64,000 nucleotides of DNA from Tanypteryx hageni. Taxonomy: Eukaryota; Arthropoda; Insecta; Odonata; Petaluridae. Below the pieces are notes generated by a model. That model saw only the letters and a program-made list of their open reading frames with translations, was not told the origin of the DNA and ran no database searches. This document shows positions 47,593 to 58,489 of the stretch, one piece after another. The stretch lies in NCBI GenBank assembly GCA_028673005.1, contig CM054114.1, positions 129,786,470-129,850,469 of the forward strand, given 5' to 3'. The first letter of the stretch is position 1. Every line of letters starts with the position of its first letter. The position numbers were made by a program, and so were the translations under genes.

Positions 47593-48060
47593 GGTGGAAC
47601 GTCTCGTGGGAAGAGAGAGGTCAGCGCCGGAGACTCGTATTAAGGGAGCAGAAAAAATGGATGGAGAGAGGCTCTTAATATATGTTGAGTTAATGGAGGC
47701 AGAAGAGAAAAGATAAGGGGCTACTGAAGCGAATTTTAATGATAAGGATAGAGAAAAGAAATGGCTGCGTAGCAAGGGTTTATGGCTAGAGGAAGGGAGA
47801 GGAGGAGGGAGATAAGGAAGGAGTAGGAGAAAGGATATAGTAGTTTAAGGAAAGTGGAAAAGACAGGGAAGTCCGGATTCAACGTACGGAGGCTATAAAA
47901 AGTGAGGTGGAGGGGGGGAGGGAGAGAAAGGAGAAAGAAGAAGTCGGCGAGGAATGAAATTAAAAAGAGAAAAGAAGGGAGATGGGTCAGAGATAAGGAG
48001 AAAGTTATGGTGATAGGAGAGGAGTAGTTAAGAGAGAGAGAGAGAGAGAGAGAGGTATAG
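47593..48060. repeat. Purine-rich low-complexity DNA
   Basis: Mostly A/G on the plus strand, ending in a (GA)n run at about 48031-48053. Minus-strand frames here are Ser/Leu-rich translations of the repeat. Confidence 0.7.
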
Positions 48061-48194
48061 AGGGAAAGGAGAAAATATACGTGGATATTTGTCTTTATTT
48101 TGGTGATATTGAGTTTAGAGATCCTCATCTGTTATCTATTTCTGGGGTTTCAAACTCGAATTACATGGGGGTTAAATAGGTAATTTCGAAAGAT

Positions 48195-48275
48195 CAGACG
48201 GACAGCATGCCGTAATCTCCCTGCCACCCACCAGTTTGGTGAATTTCAGGGTATTATGTAGATGTAATAATAAGA
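48195..48275 (+). repeat. LINE 3' tail fragment
   Basis: CCCTGCCACCCACCAG, then TTTGGTGAA, CAGGGTA and ATGTAGATGTA-type words, match the 3' end of the LINE copy at 24740-24810 (read on its minus strand). Only the last 80 or so bases of the element are present. Confidence 0.6.
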
Positions 48276-50480
48276 CGAAGCATAATGTTGGCAATTAATT
48301 GCACACGGCTCAAAACGATCTATGCTGTAGTTAAAAAACAAATATCATAAATTTCTAAATATATTTAATTTTTATACTGCTTATTTGCTTCTTGATTTTC
48401 TTGTATGCTCTCTTTCTTCCATTAGCATTGCTTGAGCTGCTATTTTGAACCGTCGGGCCGCAAACAAGGTGTTTGGGACACGTGATCTAACCCGTTGTCA
48501 TCGACAGAATATGGTATGTTACACGCGATGCAGCAAAATGACTTAGGTATGAAAAGGATAGTTGAAGAGAAAAACTAAAGAAATATATGCAATTGTACCT
48601 TAGCTAGAAAACATGTACACAAGAAGGGGTGCGTGTGGCACATGCGAAACATATGGTATTTTAAAAGTATTGGGTGAAATACAAAAGGAAAGTTCGAACG
48701 CTGACATTTATAGGCACGCATTGATATCCATAGTTGAAATTTGATTAAAACAGTCAATAAACTAAAGGAGAAACGAAATGGTCAAGCTATTTATAAGTTG
48801 ATGTTGATTTGGATTTAAAAGATGAGGTATTTGCCAAAATAATATAGAGATGGCGTATATGAACTAAAGAGGTGGATAAGTAGAAAGAGGTTGAAATGAA
48901 ACAAATGTGCGAAGGTGATCGAAAATCAAATGGTAAAGTATAAATATGAAGGAAAATGAAGAGTAAGAGGAAGATAAAGATAAACGAAAGCAGAAGGCAG
49001 GTGAATGATAGTAAAGGGAGAGGGTGAGAGAGAGAGAGGGAGGTGGAGAAGCAAGAGGTATTATAAAGACTATTAAATATCTTTCTTTAATTAGAGAAAA
49101 AGGAGAGGATGGTGATGAAGAAAAAGAAAAAAAGGCAAAAAAGGACGAAAGAAAAAGAGATTGTGTGGATCTTTGTCAGATGAAGAAGTGAAAGGAGAGG
49201 CGAGTGAATAAGTGAATTCGGCTTGCGTAGCCTGCGGCGGCGGCATGAGGGGAAAAAAAGAATGCTGCAATTTTGAAGGAAATGGCGAAAGACAAAAACT
49301 ATCGCTTCGGAAAAATAATTTGTGTCGTTAATATATTTTTCTTCCAGTGTAAAGGTCCATCATTTTTTGGAATTTTTTCACCAAGAGTTAAAGTTACATG
49401 AAAATTCTGTTGAATTTTGAAAATTTTCGTAATTTTAGACAAAATTCTGCGAATAATTTATCTTTGTATGCTTCAGAGTGCAATTTTTACTACCGTCTGA
49501 AAAATTTGAGAACGTATTTACCAATATCGAGCTATTAATATTAATGTGGTTAAAAGCTCATTTATCAAGTGTAAAATCGATCAGCAAGATAAATGCATTT
49601 TTAATGATTCTTCATTTATATGTCGTATATAAATGCAAATTTTCATGAGAGTACATATTTCGATTAAAATATAGAGGAATGACGTTTCGTTAGGCTTTTC
49701 CTGTTAATTAGGTCAACAACATCTTTCTGCGATTGCATTACAAATAACATACAATGAGCTGCTTTTTAACATATATTCACAAAAAATCAACGCTTTTCCG
49801 TAACTCGTGAAAAAATTATCCTGCGTAACTGCGTATCACTAGAGAATTTTCATTGCATTTTCCCTCAAATTATGCAATTTAATCGCCGAAATAATAATTC
49901 CAATCGAATCGCACATTGCAGAATTGTGCTATACATTTTCAAAGAATAAGTGGTAATAATTCCTTATCTGATCTCATATTTCTAACGGTGTTTATGTTAT
50001 GAAACTTAAATATTTTATTTTAAATTTATAATGCGTATATGAATGATATTTGTTTCATCTTTTGCACTAAAGCATAACTTTCATCATTGAAATGAATAAA
50101 TAATCTGTCGAAGAAAATTTAAATATTAAATTATCATAATTGGCTATTGTACTAATAGATAATAATTTTACAGTGTGCAGGGAGTTATTAGTTTAAATAT
50201 ACTAACGTATTTACGAGGTTGATTCAATAATTTAGTAGTCGGTTGAAAGATATTTCACCGTTATGCAAGGGAGCATCTTGATAGAGTCATTGGCTCGCAT
50301 AATGGAGCCCAGGGAGCCAAAGTTTCCCCTTAATAATGGAATAAATCACACGTAGGACATGATAACTGCGCGGGACACAATTTTGATGTTCAATTTTCTG
50401 CGCAAAACTTTGCGCAAGGAAAAGTTTCGTAGGTGAGCCTGCTCGGAGAAGCGAGATAAGCTAGGCAGTTTGGTAACAAG
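48276..50480. other. Intergenic DNA, no gene recognised
   Basis: AT-rich sequence with a purine-rich stretch at 48880-49240. No protein or RNA motif seen. Confidence 0.5.
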
Positions 50481-51265
50481 CGGCCAAGGGGAGAGTCGCA
50501 GTGGGGGCGATATTAGAACGGGAGAGGGGAGGAGAGAGAGTGAGAGAGAGGAGACAAGAGGAGGGAGGACGGAGGCCGAAAATGCAACAGGGAATATAGG
50601 CGACGTGTCACTCCTACTCGCACTCCCTTTAACGAACAAACATGTTCAGCCCGAAGGAGTGGCAATGGGGAGACATTCTCGCGCACAACCACCACTCTCC
50701 CTCCATTCTCAACGTTGTCTCTCTCCCTCCACCTCTCACTCTCTCCCTCCCCATTCTTCCCAATGGACATCCCCACCCAAAAATTCTTAACTCCCTCCTG
50801 CGATGTCTCGCCCACCCAACGCTCACCCGGCCGTAGGACACTCTATATGGGCTTTTCGTCCCCTCTCACATCACCCTCCCTCCCTCTCTCCCTTTTCCCC
50901 CTCCCACTTCTCCTCTTCTCCTCTCCACTTTCTCTCGATATATCACGGCGTAAATGGGACTCGCTTCTTCTCCCATGCCACGGACGAGTTCCATGTATGA
51001 CCTCCCTTAAGTTATCCAGAAAAACCCCTCCCTCCATCCCTCTCTCTTTCTCTCTCTCTCTCCTCTATCTCTTCATTTCTCTCTCCCTCGCCTTGCCCCG
51101 CCCTCGCCAAATTCCGCATCCCCATATCTTTCCTCTTAACTCTCGCTCTATCTCCCTCTCTCCATCTCTTCGTTCTCTCTCCTCTCTTCTCTCCTTTTCT
51201 ATCCCCATCTCCGAATTGCATCATTCTGTCTCTCCCTCTCACTATGGTCACATCTTCCTTTCGGA
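50481..51265. repeat. Purine-rich then pyrimidine-rich low-complexity block
   Basis: Plus strand is GA-rich at 50500-50580 and CT-rich at about 50690-51240. Overlapping long frames on both strands (up to 185 residues at 50715-51272) are low-complexity Ser/Leu/Pro or Arg/Glu products and not proteins. Confidence 0.75.
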
Positions 51266-51760
51266 GATGTAATTTATCGCTCAAAATGTTTCATCAAGTT
51301 TTCCTAGAGTGTTTTTATTTTGCATTTTCTGGTGTATTTTTATCATTTTTCTTGACGAAGTAAGGTGTTGTTTTAGGGCCATATTTTTTGTCAGTTTCCA
51401 CCTTATTATCGCTCTTTTATCACCTTTTGCTTGTTAGCCCAAAATTTATCATATTAACCTCTCCCTTCTCTTCATTATCATTTTTATGTTCTTCGCTTTC
51501 TCCTAATTTTTCATCATCGCTTTCCTTTTTTGACAAGTTTTCTTAAAAGTAAAAAAAACCTGCTAATGTGATCACTATGTCTAGCCGTATGTCTGAAAAT
51601 GAGTTTTTTGTTTTATGATATATTTTCGAAAATTATTATTGAATTAGATAGCTCACATATTAGCATGCCTTGGGTAAGATTCGGACCCACTGTATTGGGA
51701 GCCTACCCACCCCTTTTTTAGCCGTCGCATAAAAATGTTAGAAACACATTTTTCAGCATT
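51266..51760. other. Intergenic DNA, no gene recognised
   Basis: T-rich sequence without a visible feature. Confidence 0.5.
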
Positions 51761-51764
51761 TTAA

Positions 51765-52356
51765 ACCTTAGATTACTAACCTTCCTTTGACAAATGGGAT
51801 TACTAACCATTCGTCTAACAGACTACCTCATACTAATATTTTTTAATAAAAGAAAAAGAAATACACTTAAATTTTTAAAATACTTAACAACACTTTAATA
51901 CTCTCTGGTACATTTAAATATGCAATGCTGTGTTAAATTTTATCACAGCATTCCAAACACGCTTCCACTATGTTCTACACACTGCAGTGAAATCTTGTAA
52001 TTCGCCTATTCTTAGAAGGACAAAATGCACATATCGAACGTTTGCTCGGTTCACCCTTATTCTGGCTCTCCTGAGGCAGCTCTATTTGCAGAACATTAGA
52101 AATCATCGACTTAAGAGTACGACTTAATTTTAGGATCTACAAGTAACGTTAAGGTTAACCATTCGTCTGTGAGGTGACTTCGGTTGCGTTGCACACAATC
52201 AAAGCCAATAATCCCTTGTGTAAACAGTCACACTAGAAGAACACAAGCTAAAATGAGGCTACAAAAAAAGCTAAACCCAGAACTCAAAAATATGGAGTAG
52301 GGGGAGTAAATTTGTTTTGGACGTGGTCTGCCAGACGAATGGTTAGTAATTCATGG
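51765..52356 (-). mobile_element. piggyBac-like relic with TTAA flanks
   Basis: TTAA borders both sides (51761-51764, 52357-52360), the signature target duplication of piggyBac. Left end ACCTTAGATTACTAACC and right end complement CCATGAATTACTAACC share ATTACTAACC. A second inverted pair (ATTACTAACCATTCGTCT at 51799 and its complement ending at 52350) lies just inside. The minus strand encodes a Cys-rich C-terminus. At about 590 bp it is a deleted copy. Confidence 0.65.
51933..52075 (-). pseudogene. piggyBac transposase C-terminal zinc finger relic
   Basis: The minus frame reads KRSICAFCPSKNRRITRFHC then SV, a stop, and NIVEACLECCDKI before the next stop. C-x2-C followed by a basic TRF-x-C-x2 and a final Cys cluster ending in DKI fits the C-terminal cross-brace finger of piggyBac transposases. 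One internal TAG sits where a ligand Cys would be expected. The DDD catalytic domain is absent from the window. TTAA flanks of the surrounding element support the assignment. Confidence 0.6.
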
Positions 52357-52662
52357 TTAAATATCTTATGACGTGTGCAAAGACTGCATTGACGTAAGAC
52401 TGGCTGCTTCAGATACTTTTGTTAATTATTTTTTGAAGATATATGAAAAGTAAAAGAGTAAACCTTGCAGGAACATATGTTGAGAAATTGCCTTGCGATT
52501 GGTTCCGTTAATCCTCGGAGGTAGATTAAATCCAAATTACACCACCGCAAGAAAAATAGATACTTTGGATGACTCAAACAGCACAATAACAATATAATCA
52601 TATTAGAATAATTTTTATAATGCTAAAAAACACACTATCTTACAATTGGCAAACAATGAAAT
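52357..52662. other. Intergenic DNA, no gene recognised
   Basis: About 300 bases of AT-rich DNA, possibly part of the same repeat as the hammerhead-like motif that follows. Confidence 0.4.
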
Positions 52663-52700
52663 ATCACTGACGACGGTCGTAGTCGAAATGCGTACCTGAT
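52663..52700 (+). ncRNA. Hammerhead-like motif, family D
   Basis: The plus strand reads ATCA, CTGACGA (52667-52673), one extra C, GGT-CGTA-GTC (weak stem II with GU pairs), GAA, ATGCGT (self-complementary with GU) and A. After a CC bulge, TGAT pairs with the opening ATCA. All core positions of CUGANGA and GAAA are present. The stems are weak, so it is probably decayed. Confidence 0.35.
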
Positions 52701-53829
52701 TTTTCTCAACTTTTATTCCGTTTAAGCTTTTTTGTAATTTGTCTATTCACAAGGCCAAAGCTATTTTTTAAACATTATGATGGCGATGGACATGCTAATG
52801 AGCAATTGAAGTTTCCAGATGTGGAAATTAGATGCATAGATTTCCTAGAATGCCTTCTTATTCCTACTTTACTATGAAAATTCGGTTATATAAGATGCTC
52901 TTCAACTTAATACAGGTATTCTCATATGGGACGTTTTATTCGTCAAATTAAGACACGAATAGCAGAAAATGCGTCATCGGCATATTAATTAAAGCTATTT
53001 TCGTTATTTTTTCCAACCATTCACTTCCCACTCCTTCGCAGTCATTACAGATTTTATCGCGAAATATAAACCAATTTTTTTCAAGACTCGATGCTGTTGA
53101 TTGAGGGTGGTTTACTACCAAACCCAATATATCCAGTTGTTAATGTTTTGTTTTGGACCTCGTCAAAGTGGAGCACAGTGCGAATATTTATTCGTCTGAT
53201 CTGAAAAAATGTAAAAAAAAGCTCGAGTAGGGCTTTTTCAACCAGTTCATTATTCCGTTCTCTCTGAAGCGGATAAGTGGTTGTTATTTTATTAAAACAG
53301 GAGCGGACTTTTTTTTACGAATGAACCCTGTAATTACGGCATACTATCTCGCACAGGTGTCTATAATTTCGAAATTTTCATTTTTGCGGTTCTAAATTGG
53401 TGCATGTCGTTGTAATATATGTGATTTTAAAAAAAATGTTGCTTTTGTTGCCTCGACTTTACGTCATCATGTAGACGCGTATTTTGCAATAAATCGTTCT
53501 ATCTTTTTCAAAGAAACGAATTAAATATTTTTTAATATATGGTTTGCGGGATAAAAACGCAGTTTTTAGCAGATTTAGTTCGTTATAACTTTAAAATAGT
53601 GACTTTAATAGCTCTAACTTTTGGACTCGTGTTTTGAAATATTGTATCAATGAAAATCTTTTGTCAAAAGAATTATATGGAAGTATTTAATATTTAGTTA
53701 TTATCAACTTGGGCTATGTTTCTTAGAAGTTTCAATGGGTTGCGTCACCCCAACAAATATTTGTATTAGAAGTATGGATTCCCTCCCAGTAGTTTGTGCC
53801 ACCTTGTTGTTGAAATCCTATAAATAAAA
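52701..53829. other. Intergenic DNA, no gene recognised
   Basis: AT-rich sequence; nothing recognised. Confidence 0.5.
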
Positions 53830-54902
53830 GAGAATGTTTGTCTGTCTGTCTGTGGCAGCCATAACTCTTCAGAAAATAAAAAACGTAGGAGCTTCAAAAT
53901 TTGGCAGCAGCTTTAGGTTGATACTAAGAGTTACAGTGGCAAAAATAATTCAAATCGGCCTACGAGGGCACGAGGGTTCAAATGCCATATTTTTAAAAAG
54001 ATATCTCAGCAACCATTTGACCGATTTTGATGAATTCTACAATAATATCAATGTTTTGATGAGATACATTTTCGAGCCTAAAATGGATAAAATCGGTTTC
54101 GGGGTCAAGGATCGTAATGTAAGGGTCGATCCAAATTTCACGATTTCGAGGGATCCCCATGAAACGGTCTGTCCAAATTTATTTATTTTTATTTTTTTAT
54201 TTATTTTAGCTCATAAACAGCCGTTAACAGCCTTTTACAATGAGCGTAATAACTTTAACAAAATTTCGGCTATGTCCGTCTGCCTGTACGTATGTATCAG
54301 GGAAGATCTGGCTGAACCGATTTCAACCAAATTAGTTAGGTACATAGAATTTTCACATAAATACATGACCAAAATGACATATTTGGACAGGATACACCAA
54401 GCAGGGGTGCCACAATTGCAAAATAAAATTTTCTGAAGTTATGCTTTTGGAAGGAAATGGCCGAACCGAATTCAACCAAATTTGGAACAGATTCTTCCCA
54501 GAAATTCATGCCCAAAATGCCATACTTCGACCCGATTAAATAGGCAGGGGTGTCGGAATTGCAAAATAAATCCTTTCAGTAATTATGCTTTTGGAAGGAA
54601 TTGGCCGAACCGAATTCAACCAAATTTAGTACATAGACTTTTCACATAACTTCATGACCAAAATGACATTTCGACCCGATTAAATAAGTAGCGGTGCCAC
54701 AATTCTAAGTTAATCTTTTCGGTAATTATGAATTTGGGAGGAATTGGGCGAACAGATTTCAACGAAATTTTATGTGAAGGAGTTGTGCAAGATAAAAAAA
54801 CAAAAATAGATTTTTAAGGATAGATATACAAAGCAGGACTGCCAAAATAAAAGTAATAAAAATATTCTTTTTATAAGTGTTTGTGTTGAACTGTCCGCAT
54901 CG

Positions 54903-54905
<3 letters not shown>

Positions 54906-54970
<65 letters not shown>

Positions 54971-55326
54971 ATGTCAACAAGGTGTTGGGATGAGGAAACC
55001 CAGTGAGCACTCACCAATCAGACGACTTCAGGTTGGCGAGGCCCCGGGGATGTCGAAGCGACACACGTAAAATAACACAAAAACACAGAAACATCACAAA
55101 CGTAAAGCTTTCGGAACTACTCCTGTAGCTGAAGAAGGAGTAGTTCCGAAAGCTTCTACGTTTGTGATGTTTCTGTGTTTTTGTGTTATTTTACGTGTGT
55201 CGCTTCGACATCCCCGGGGCCTCGCCAACCTGAAGTCGTCTGATTGGTGAGTGCTCACTGGGTTTCCTCATCCCAACACCTTGTTGACATCCATATATCT
55301 ATTTTACCTTTCCTTTTCCGTAAGTT

Positions 55327-55374
<48 letters not shown>
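54906..55374. mobile_element. (TA)n-flanked hammerhead-bearing element, copy 2 (palindromic)
   Basis: The element lies between TA tracts 54906-54967 and 55329-55374. Arms 54968-55123 and 55136-55293 are almost exact complements (the only difference I see is a 2-base indel, GTAAAG against GTAGAAG). They carry TGGATGTCAACAAGGTG at the outside and GGAACTACTCC at the inside. The right arm is followed by the complement of ACTTACGGAAAAGG, which in copy 1 lies on the left. It interrupts the fifth unit of the 145-bp array, so it inserted after the array formed. Confidence 0.8.
55124..55160 (+). ncRNA. Candidate hammerhead ribozyme (copy 2)
   Basis: Plus-strand order: TGTAG (55124-55128), CTGAAGA (55129-55135), one extra A, GGA-GTAGT-TCC (55137-55147), GAA (55148-55150), AGCT (55151-55154), T (55155), CTACG (55156-55160). 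Stem I pairs TGTAG with CTACG (one GU). All invariant CUGANGA and GAA positions are present and the cleavage triplet would be CUU, an allowed NUH. The extra base before stem II is unusual. In this copy the motif sits exactly at the centre of the palindrome. Confidence 0.55.
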
Positions 55375-55378
<4 letters not shown>

Positions 55379-55500
55379 CACAATTACATATTTAGACCGG
55401 ATCAAATAAACAGGGGTGCCACAATTACAAATTAAATATTAAATTCTTTCAGTAACTATGGACTTGGAAGGAATTTGCTCAACGGGTGTCAACTAAATTT

Positions 55501-55908
55501 TATATGTATGTATATATATGGTTTTTACATAATACCATAAGGAAATCAAGGTTTTTAAAGCGGAGCTTAAGAGCAGAGCTACTACAATTAATAAATAATA
55601 AAAATCGTTTGCAACTTAAAAGATAACTTTCAGCTAGTTTTAAATAACTTTTCGTTTTTTCTCCCTTTCGTACAAGTTTGAGTGCAGAAAAATTACGATT
55701 ATTCATACAATAGAACAAAAATATTGTTTGGCGGGATTATTTTCAGCAGCAGAATATAAATTTCCCAATTTAAAATAAACTGATGTGGGCAACACATGAC
55801 TTTCTCCATAATTATATGGCAAATTACATATTGTTAGCTCTGGGATCGTTGTCAATATTTACATTCGGTTGACAATTTAGAAAAGAAAAAGGATCGTTAC
55901 TAAGACGT
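55501..55908. other. Intergenic DNA, no gene recognised
   Basis: AT-rich, with no feature recognised. Confidence 0.5.
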
Positions 55909-56412
55909 AACTAAGGGTCAATAGTTAACAATAGTCTTCGGTAGGTGGCGTGGTGGTGGCAGCTAAAAATATAAGATATATCTTAAACAATGCATTATAT
56001 GGAAAAATGTATCAAACAAAGGTTGTAGAAAATAAAATTTTCTACAACTTTTTCCCAATACATCTTTACATTTATCAAATATTAAAGCAAATATTTCAAA
56101 ATAACGGATAAGTGACTAGAGTAAAAACCTACTTTCGGTAGACATATTTTTACCAAAAACTAATCAGATCTTCAAATCTTTCTAAAAATGTTAAATATAA
56201 AATTTTGCGTTGACCTAATTAATAGTTTTTGAGTTAGAGCGCCCACAAAAATCTATCACATACAGACCGACAGACAGACACACAGATATCATCGCGAAAC
56301 TAGTCAGAACGTGTTCAGGGAACCTTAAAACATGTATTACCGTTGAAATCTCGAGTTTGATTTTTTTCATGAAAACAATACTTCCTCATCCTACGTATAT
56401 GGAGAAAGTAAA
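55909..56412 (-). repeat. Dispersed repeat family A, copy 2
   Basis: Reverse complement of the 17410-17850 repeat, from CGGTAGGTGGCGTGGTGG (plus, near 55939) to ATGGAGAAAGTAAA (56412). The CAGACAGACACACAG run at 56272 corresponds to GTGTGTGTAGCTGTGTG at about 17535 in copy 1. Inserted or lost blocks of 60-100 bases separate the two. Confidence 0.75.
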
Positions 56413-57019
56413 AGAAAGTAAAAAGGTTAGACAGAAATTAATTTTTTCCCAGATTTCCAGAGAAATGATGAATAAATGTTAAATAACGTTTGTTGCCATT
56501 GCTCATAATTTCCGGATTAAGTAGTGTGTGTGAAAATCAACAAGTAACCTACAAGTACGCTGAAAAGTACTATACTCTCGCTAACCTTTCTGTTTTGCGT
56601 GATACAGGACCATTTATCTTCCTTGCCTTCTCTTGCACTTTTTCTCTCTCTTCTCTTTACTCCCACTCTCCTTTCTCTTCTTCTCACACCATCGATCCCT
56701 TCCTTATAGGCCATCACTTACTTTTCCCTCCCAGCATTTGTTTTATTACCCTTTACCGATAACTCAAGTCCCACTGGTCCACCGCCCTGCTTCGCTATCC
56801 TCTTAAGGCTCTTTGGTGTTTCAGTCTCCTAGATCACTCAGACATCGCAGAAAGAAATAAAGAGAGGTGTGTGCTATAGAGAAAGGAAACTAGAATGTTA
56901 ATTCATCTACGCGGACATGGAGTAGTTTCAAATCAAATTACGCCATTATAGAATATGCATCGCGATTCTCTTAAATCCCTAATCTAACTACTTATCTCAG
57001 GCTTAAATATGTCACAGCG
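56413..57019. other. Intergenic DNA, no gene recognised
   Basis: CT-rich at 56625-56700; otherwise nothing seen. Confidence 0.5.
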
Positions 57020-57180
57020 TAGAGTTTTTGGGAGGATGTTCGTTTATTAGTGGGCATCTGAAGGCATGACGGGTTATTAAAGACCATAACAGAAGGGGAA
57101 ATAGGAGGGCAGAACAGGAGAGGAAGGCCGCTGAGGCAATCCATTGAGCAAATTATAAAGGACATGGGTGCCAGCGGATA
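57020..57180 (+). pseudogene. LINE RT C-terminal remnant
   Basis: The frame at 57062-57177 reads RHDGLLKTITEGEIGG, QNRRGRPLRQSIEQII and KDMGASG before a stop. H-D-LLKTI-EG-GRGRP-IEQI-KDMG is the conserved C-terminal tail of many non-LTR reverse transcriptases. It is similar in type to 24973-25140 but not the same copy. The preceding sequence is in other frames. Confidence 0.6.
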
Positions 57181-58489
57181 GGAGGATGGCTGCTTCAAAC
57201 GAATGAAAGGATTGATAACCATAGATTACGATGATTCTTTAATTAACCATTGCATTTTTATTGGGAAAATGTAATATCAAACGAAGTAGGTTATTTCCAC
57301 ATAACGCTATTCATGAAATGATGTTATTCGTCTTAGATATAAACCAACAACATTAGATGATAACATAAAATTTAAATTTGCGGGACATTAATTTAATTAG
57401 TTAATTAATAAATAACAACTTATAATTGGCTACTGCCATTCGTCGACGTTTTTCTATTTTTGTACTTTCCATTGTTTTGGCTCATTGACTCCCTTTGTAG
57501 TTCTAGGTATGCATTTGAGAAATTGACTGAGGATAATGAAATACTTTTATGTATTAGGCAATAAAAAATCCTTTCGTTTCAAAGGATAATAATTCTTTGG
57601 CTTTGGCCTATTATTACACCATTCAGGAGAAATGTTACAAGAATAATATTTCTCCATATGATGATATTGATAGCACGAAGAAATATTAAGACCCCTGTCG
57701 TTAAATAATGCGAAATCAACGCAGTATTATTGTCACTTCACTCAACTGTCAAGTCGGAGATTACCTGTCGTTTTTTCACTAAATACATTTTATGATAAAT
57801 GTGCCATTGAAAATAATTATATGTGTAATTGAAAATCATTGAAGATAATTATATGTGTAATTGAAAATTTCGGAAGCTTCTTGGTTTATAGTCGGAGCCC
57901 CATCGATGTTCAATTAGTTCGCTCGCATTTTAAGTAATAAGCGGCTGTTATCATAATGGTTTGTGATATTGACATTTAAAGTACGTATTGGTGAGTTTTT
58001 GTTTCTATGGTACATTGGGGCAAATATAAAGATTATGTTAAAATTGATTTAATATTTCCATGGTATAAAGTTGAGTAGTGGTGTAACGCCTTTAGGTGAA
58101 ATCGTTAAGAATCTTATTAACCAAAGAACTATCTTAGAGTATGGCCTCCATTCGCATTTCCTATGTATTCATAACCAGTTATGTGTAGAGTGAATCACAT
58201 CATTAGGAATCCATACCATTCAATAGCGCATCAAGAAGAGGATAATTTTTAGAAATTTTCCTGACAGTATTGTACTTATATTTTGACATTCGCCAGATAA
58301 TTTTTTTAATGATATTAATCAATATAATTTTACTTCTTAGTGGTAGGAATGACGACTGCAATGCATTTTATACTGCCTCAATTTAGTTGAGATTCAGACT
58401 TACGGAATTGGTTTTCCTAGGAAAATCCTTCTGCCAGTTTCATTCGCTGCTCTTCATATAATGCCCATTCTTGGCTTTATCTCTATACG
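57181..58489. other. Intergenic DNA with a short tandem repeat, no gene recognised
   Basis: A 32-bp unit (contains ATAATTATATGTGTAATTG) is duplicated at 57805-57868. No other feature seen. Confidence 0.55.

Larger units (their letters stand above)
53830..55500 (+). repeat. Dispersed repeat ending in a 145-bp tandem array
   Basis: Five degenerate units start at about 54314, 54463, 54606, 54750 and 54888 (spacing 138-149). The unit holds GAACCGAATTCAACCAAAT, TTCATGACCAAAATGACAT and AGGGGTGCCACAATT. The fifth unit is split by the (TA)n-flanked element and resumes at 55375. Upstream, GTTTGTCTGTCTGTCTGTGG (53835) opens a 200-residue frame (53834-54436). Its product has no known domain and enters the array, so it is probably the translation of a repeat. 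Confidence 0.7.

Noticed and set aside
50715..51284. 185-residue plus frame and overlapping minus frames
   Set aside because: Low-complexity Ser/Leu/Pro and Arg/Glu products of a CT/GA tract, open on both strands.
51670..51715. B-box-like word on the minus strand (GGGTCCGAATCTTACC)
   Set aside because: No A box or tRNA fold upstream.
53834..54436. 200-residue plus-strand frame
   Set aside because: Kept only as part of a repeat: no domain, and its end lies in a tandem array.
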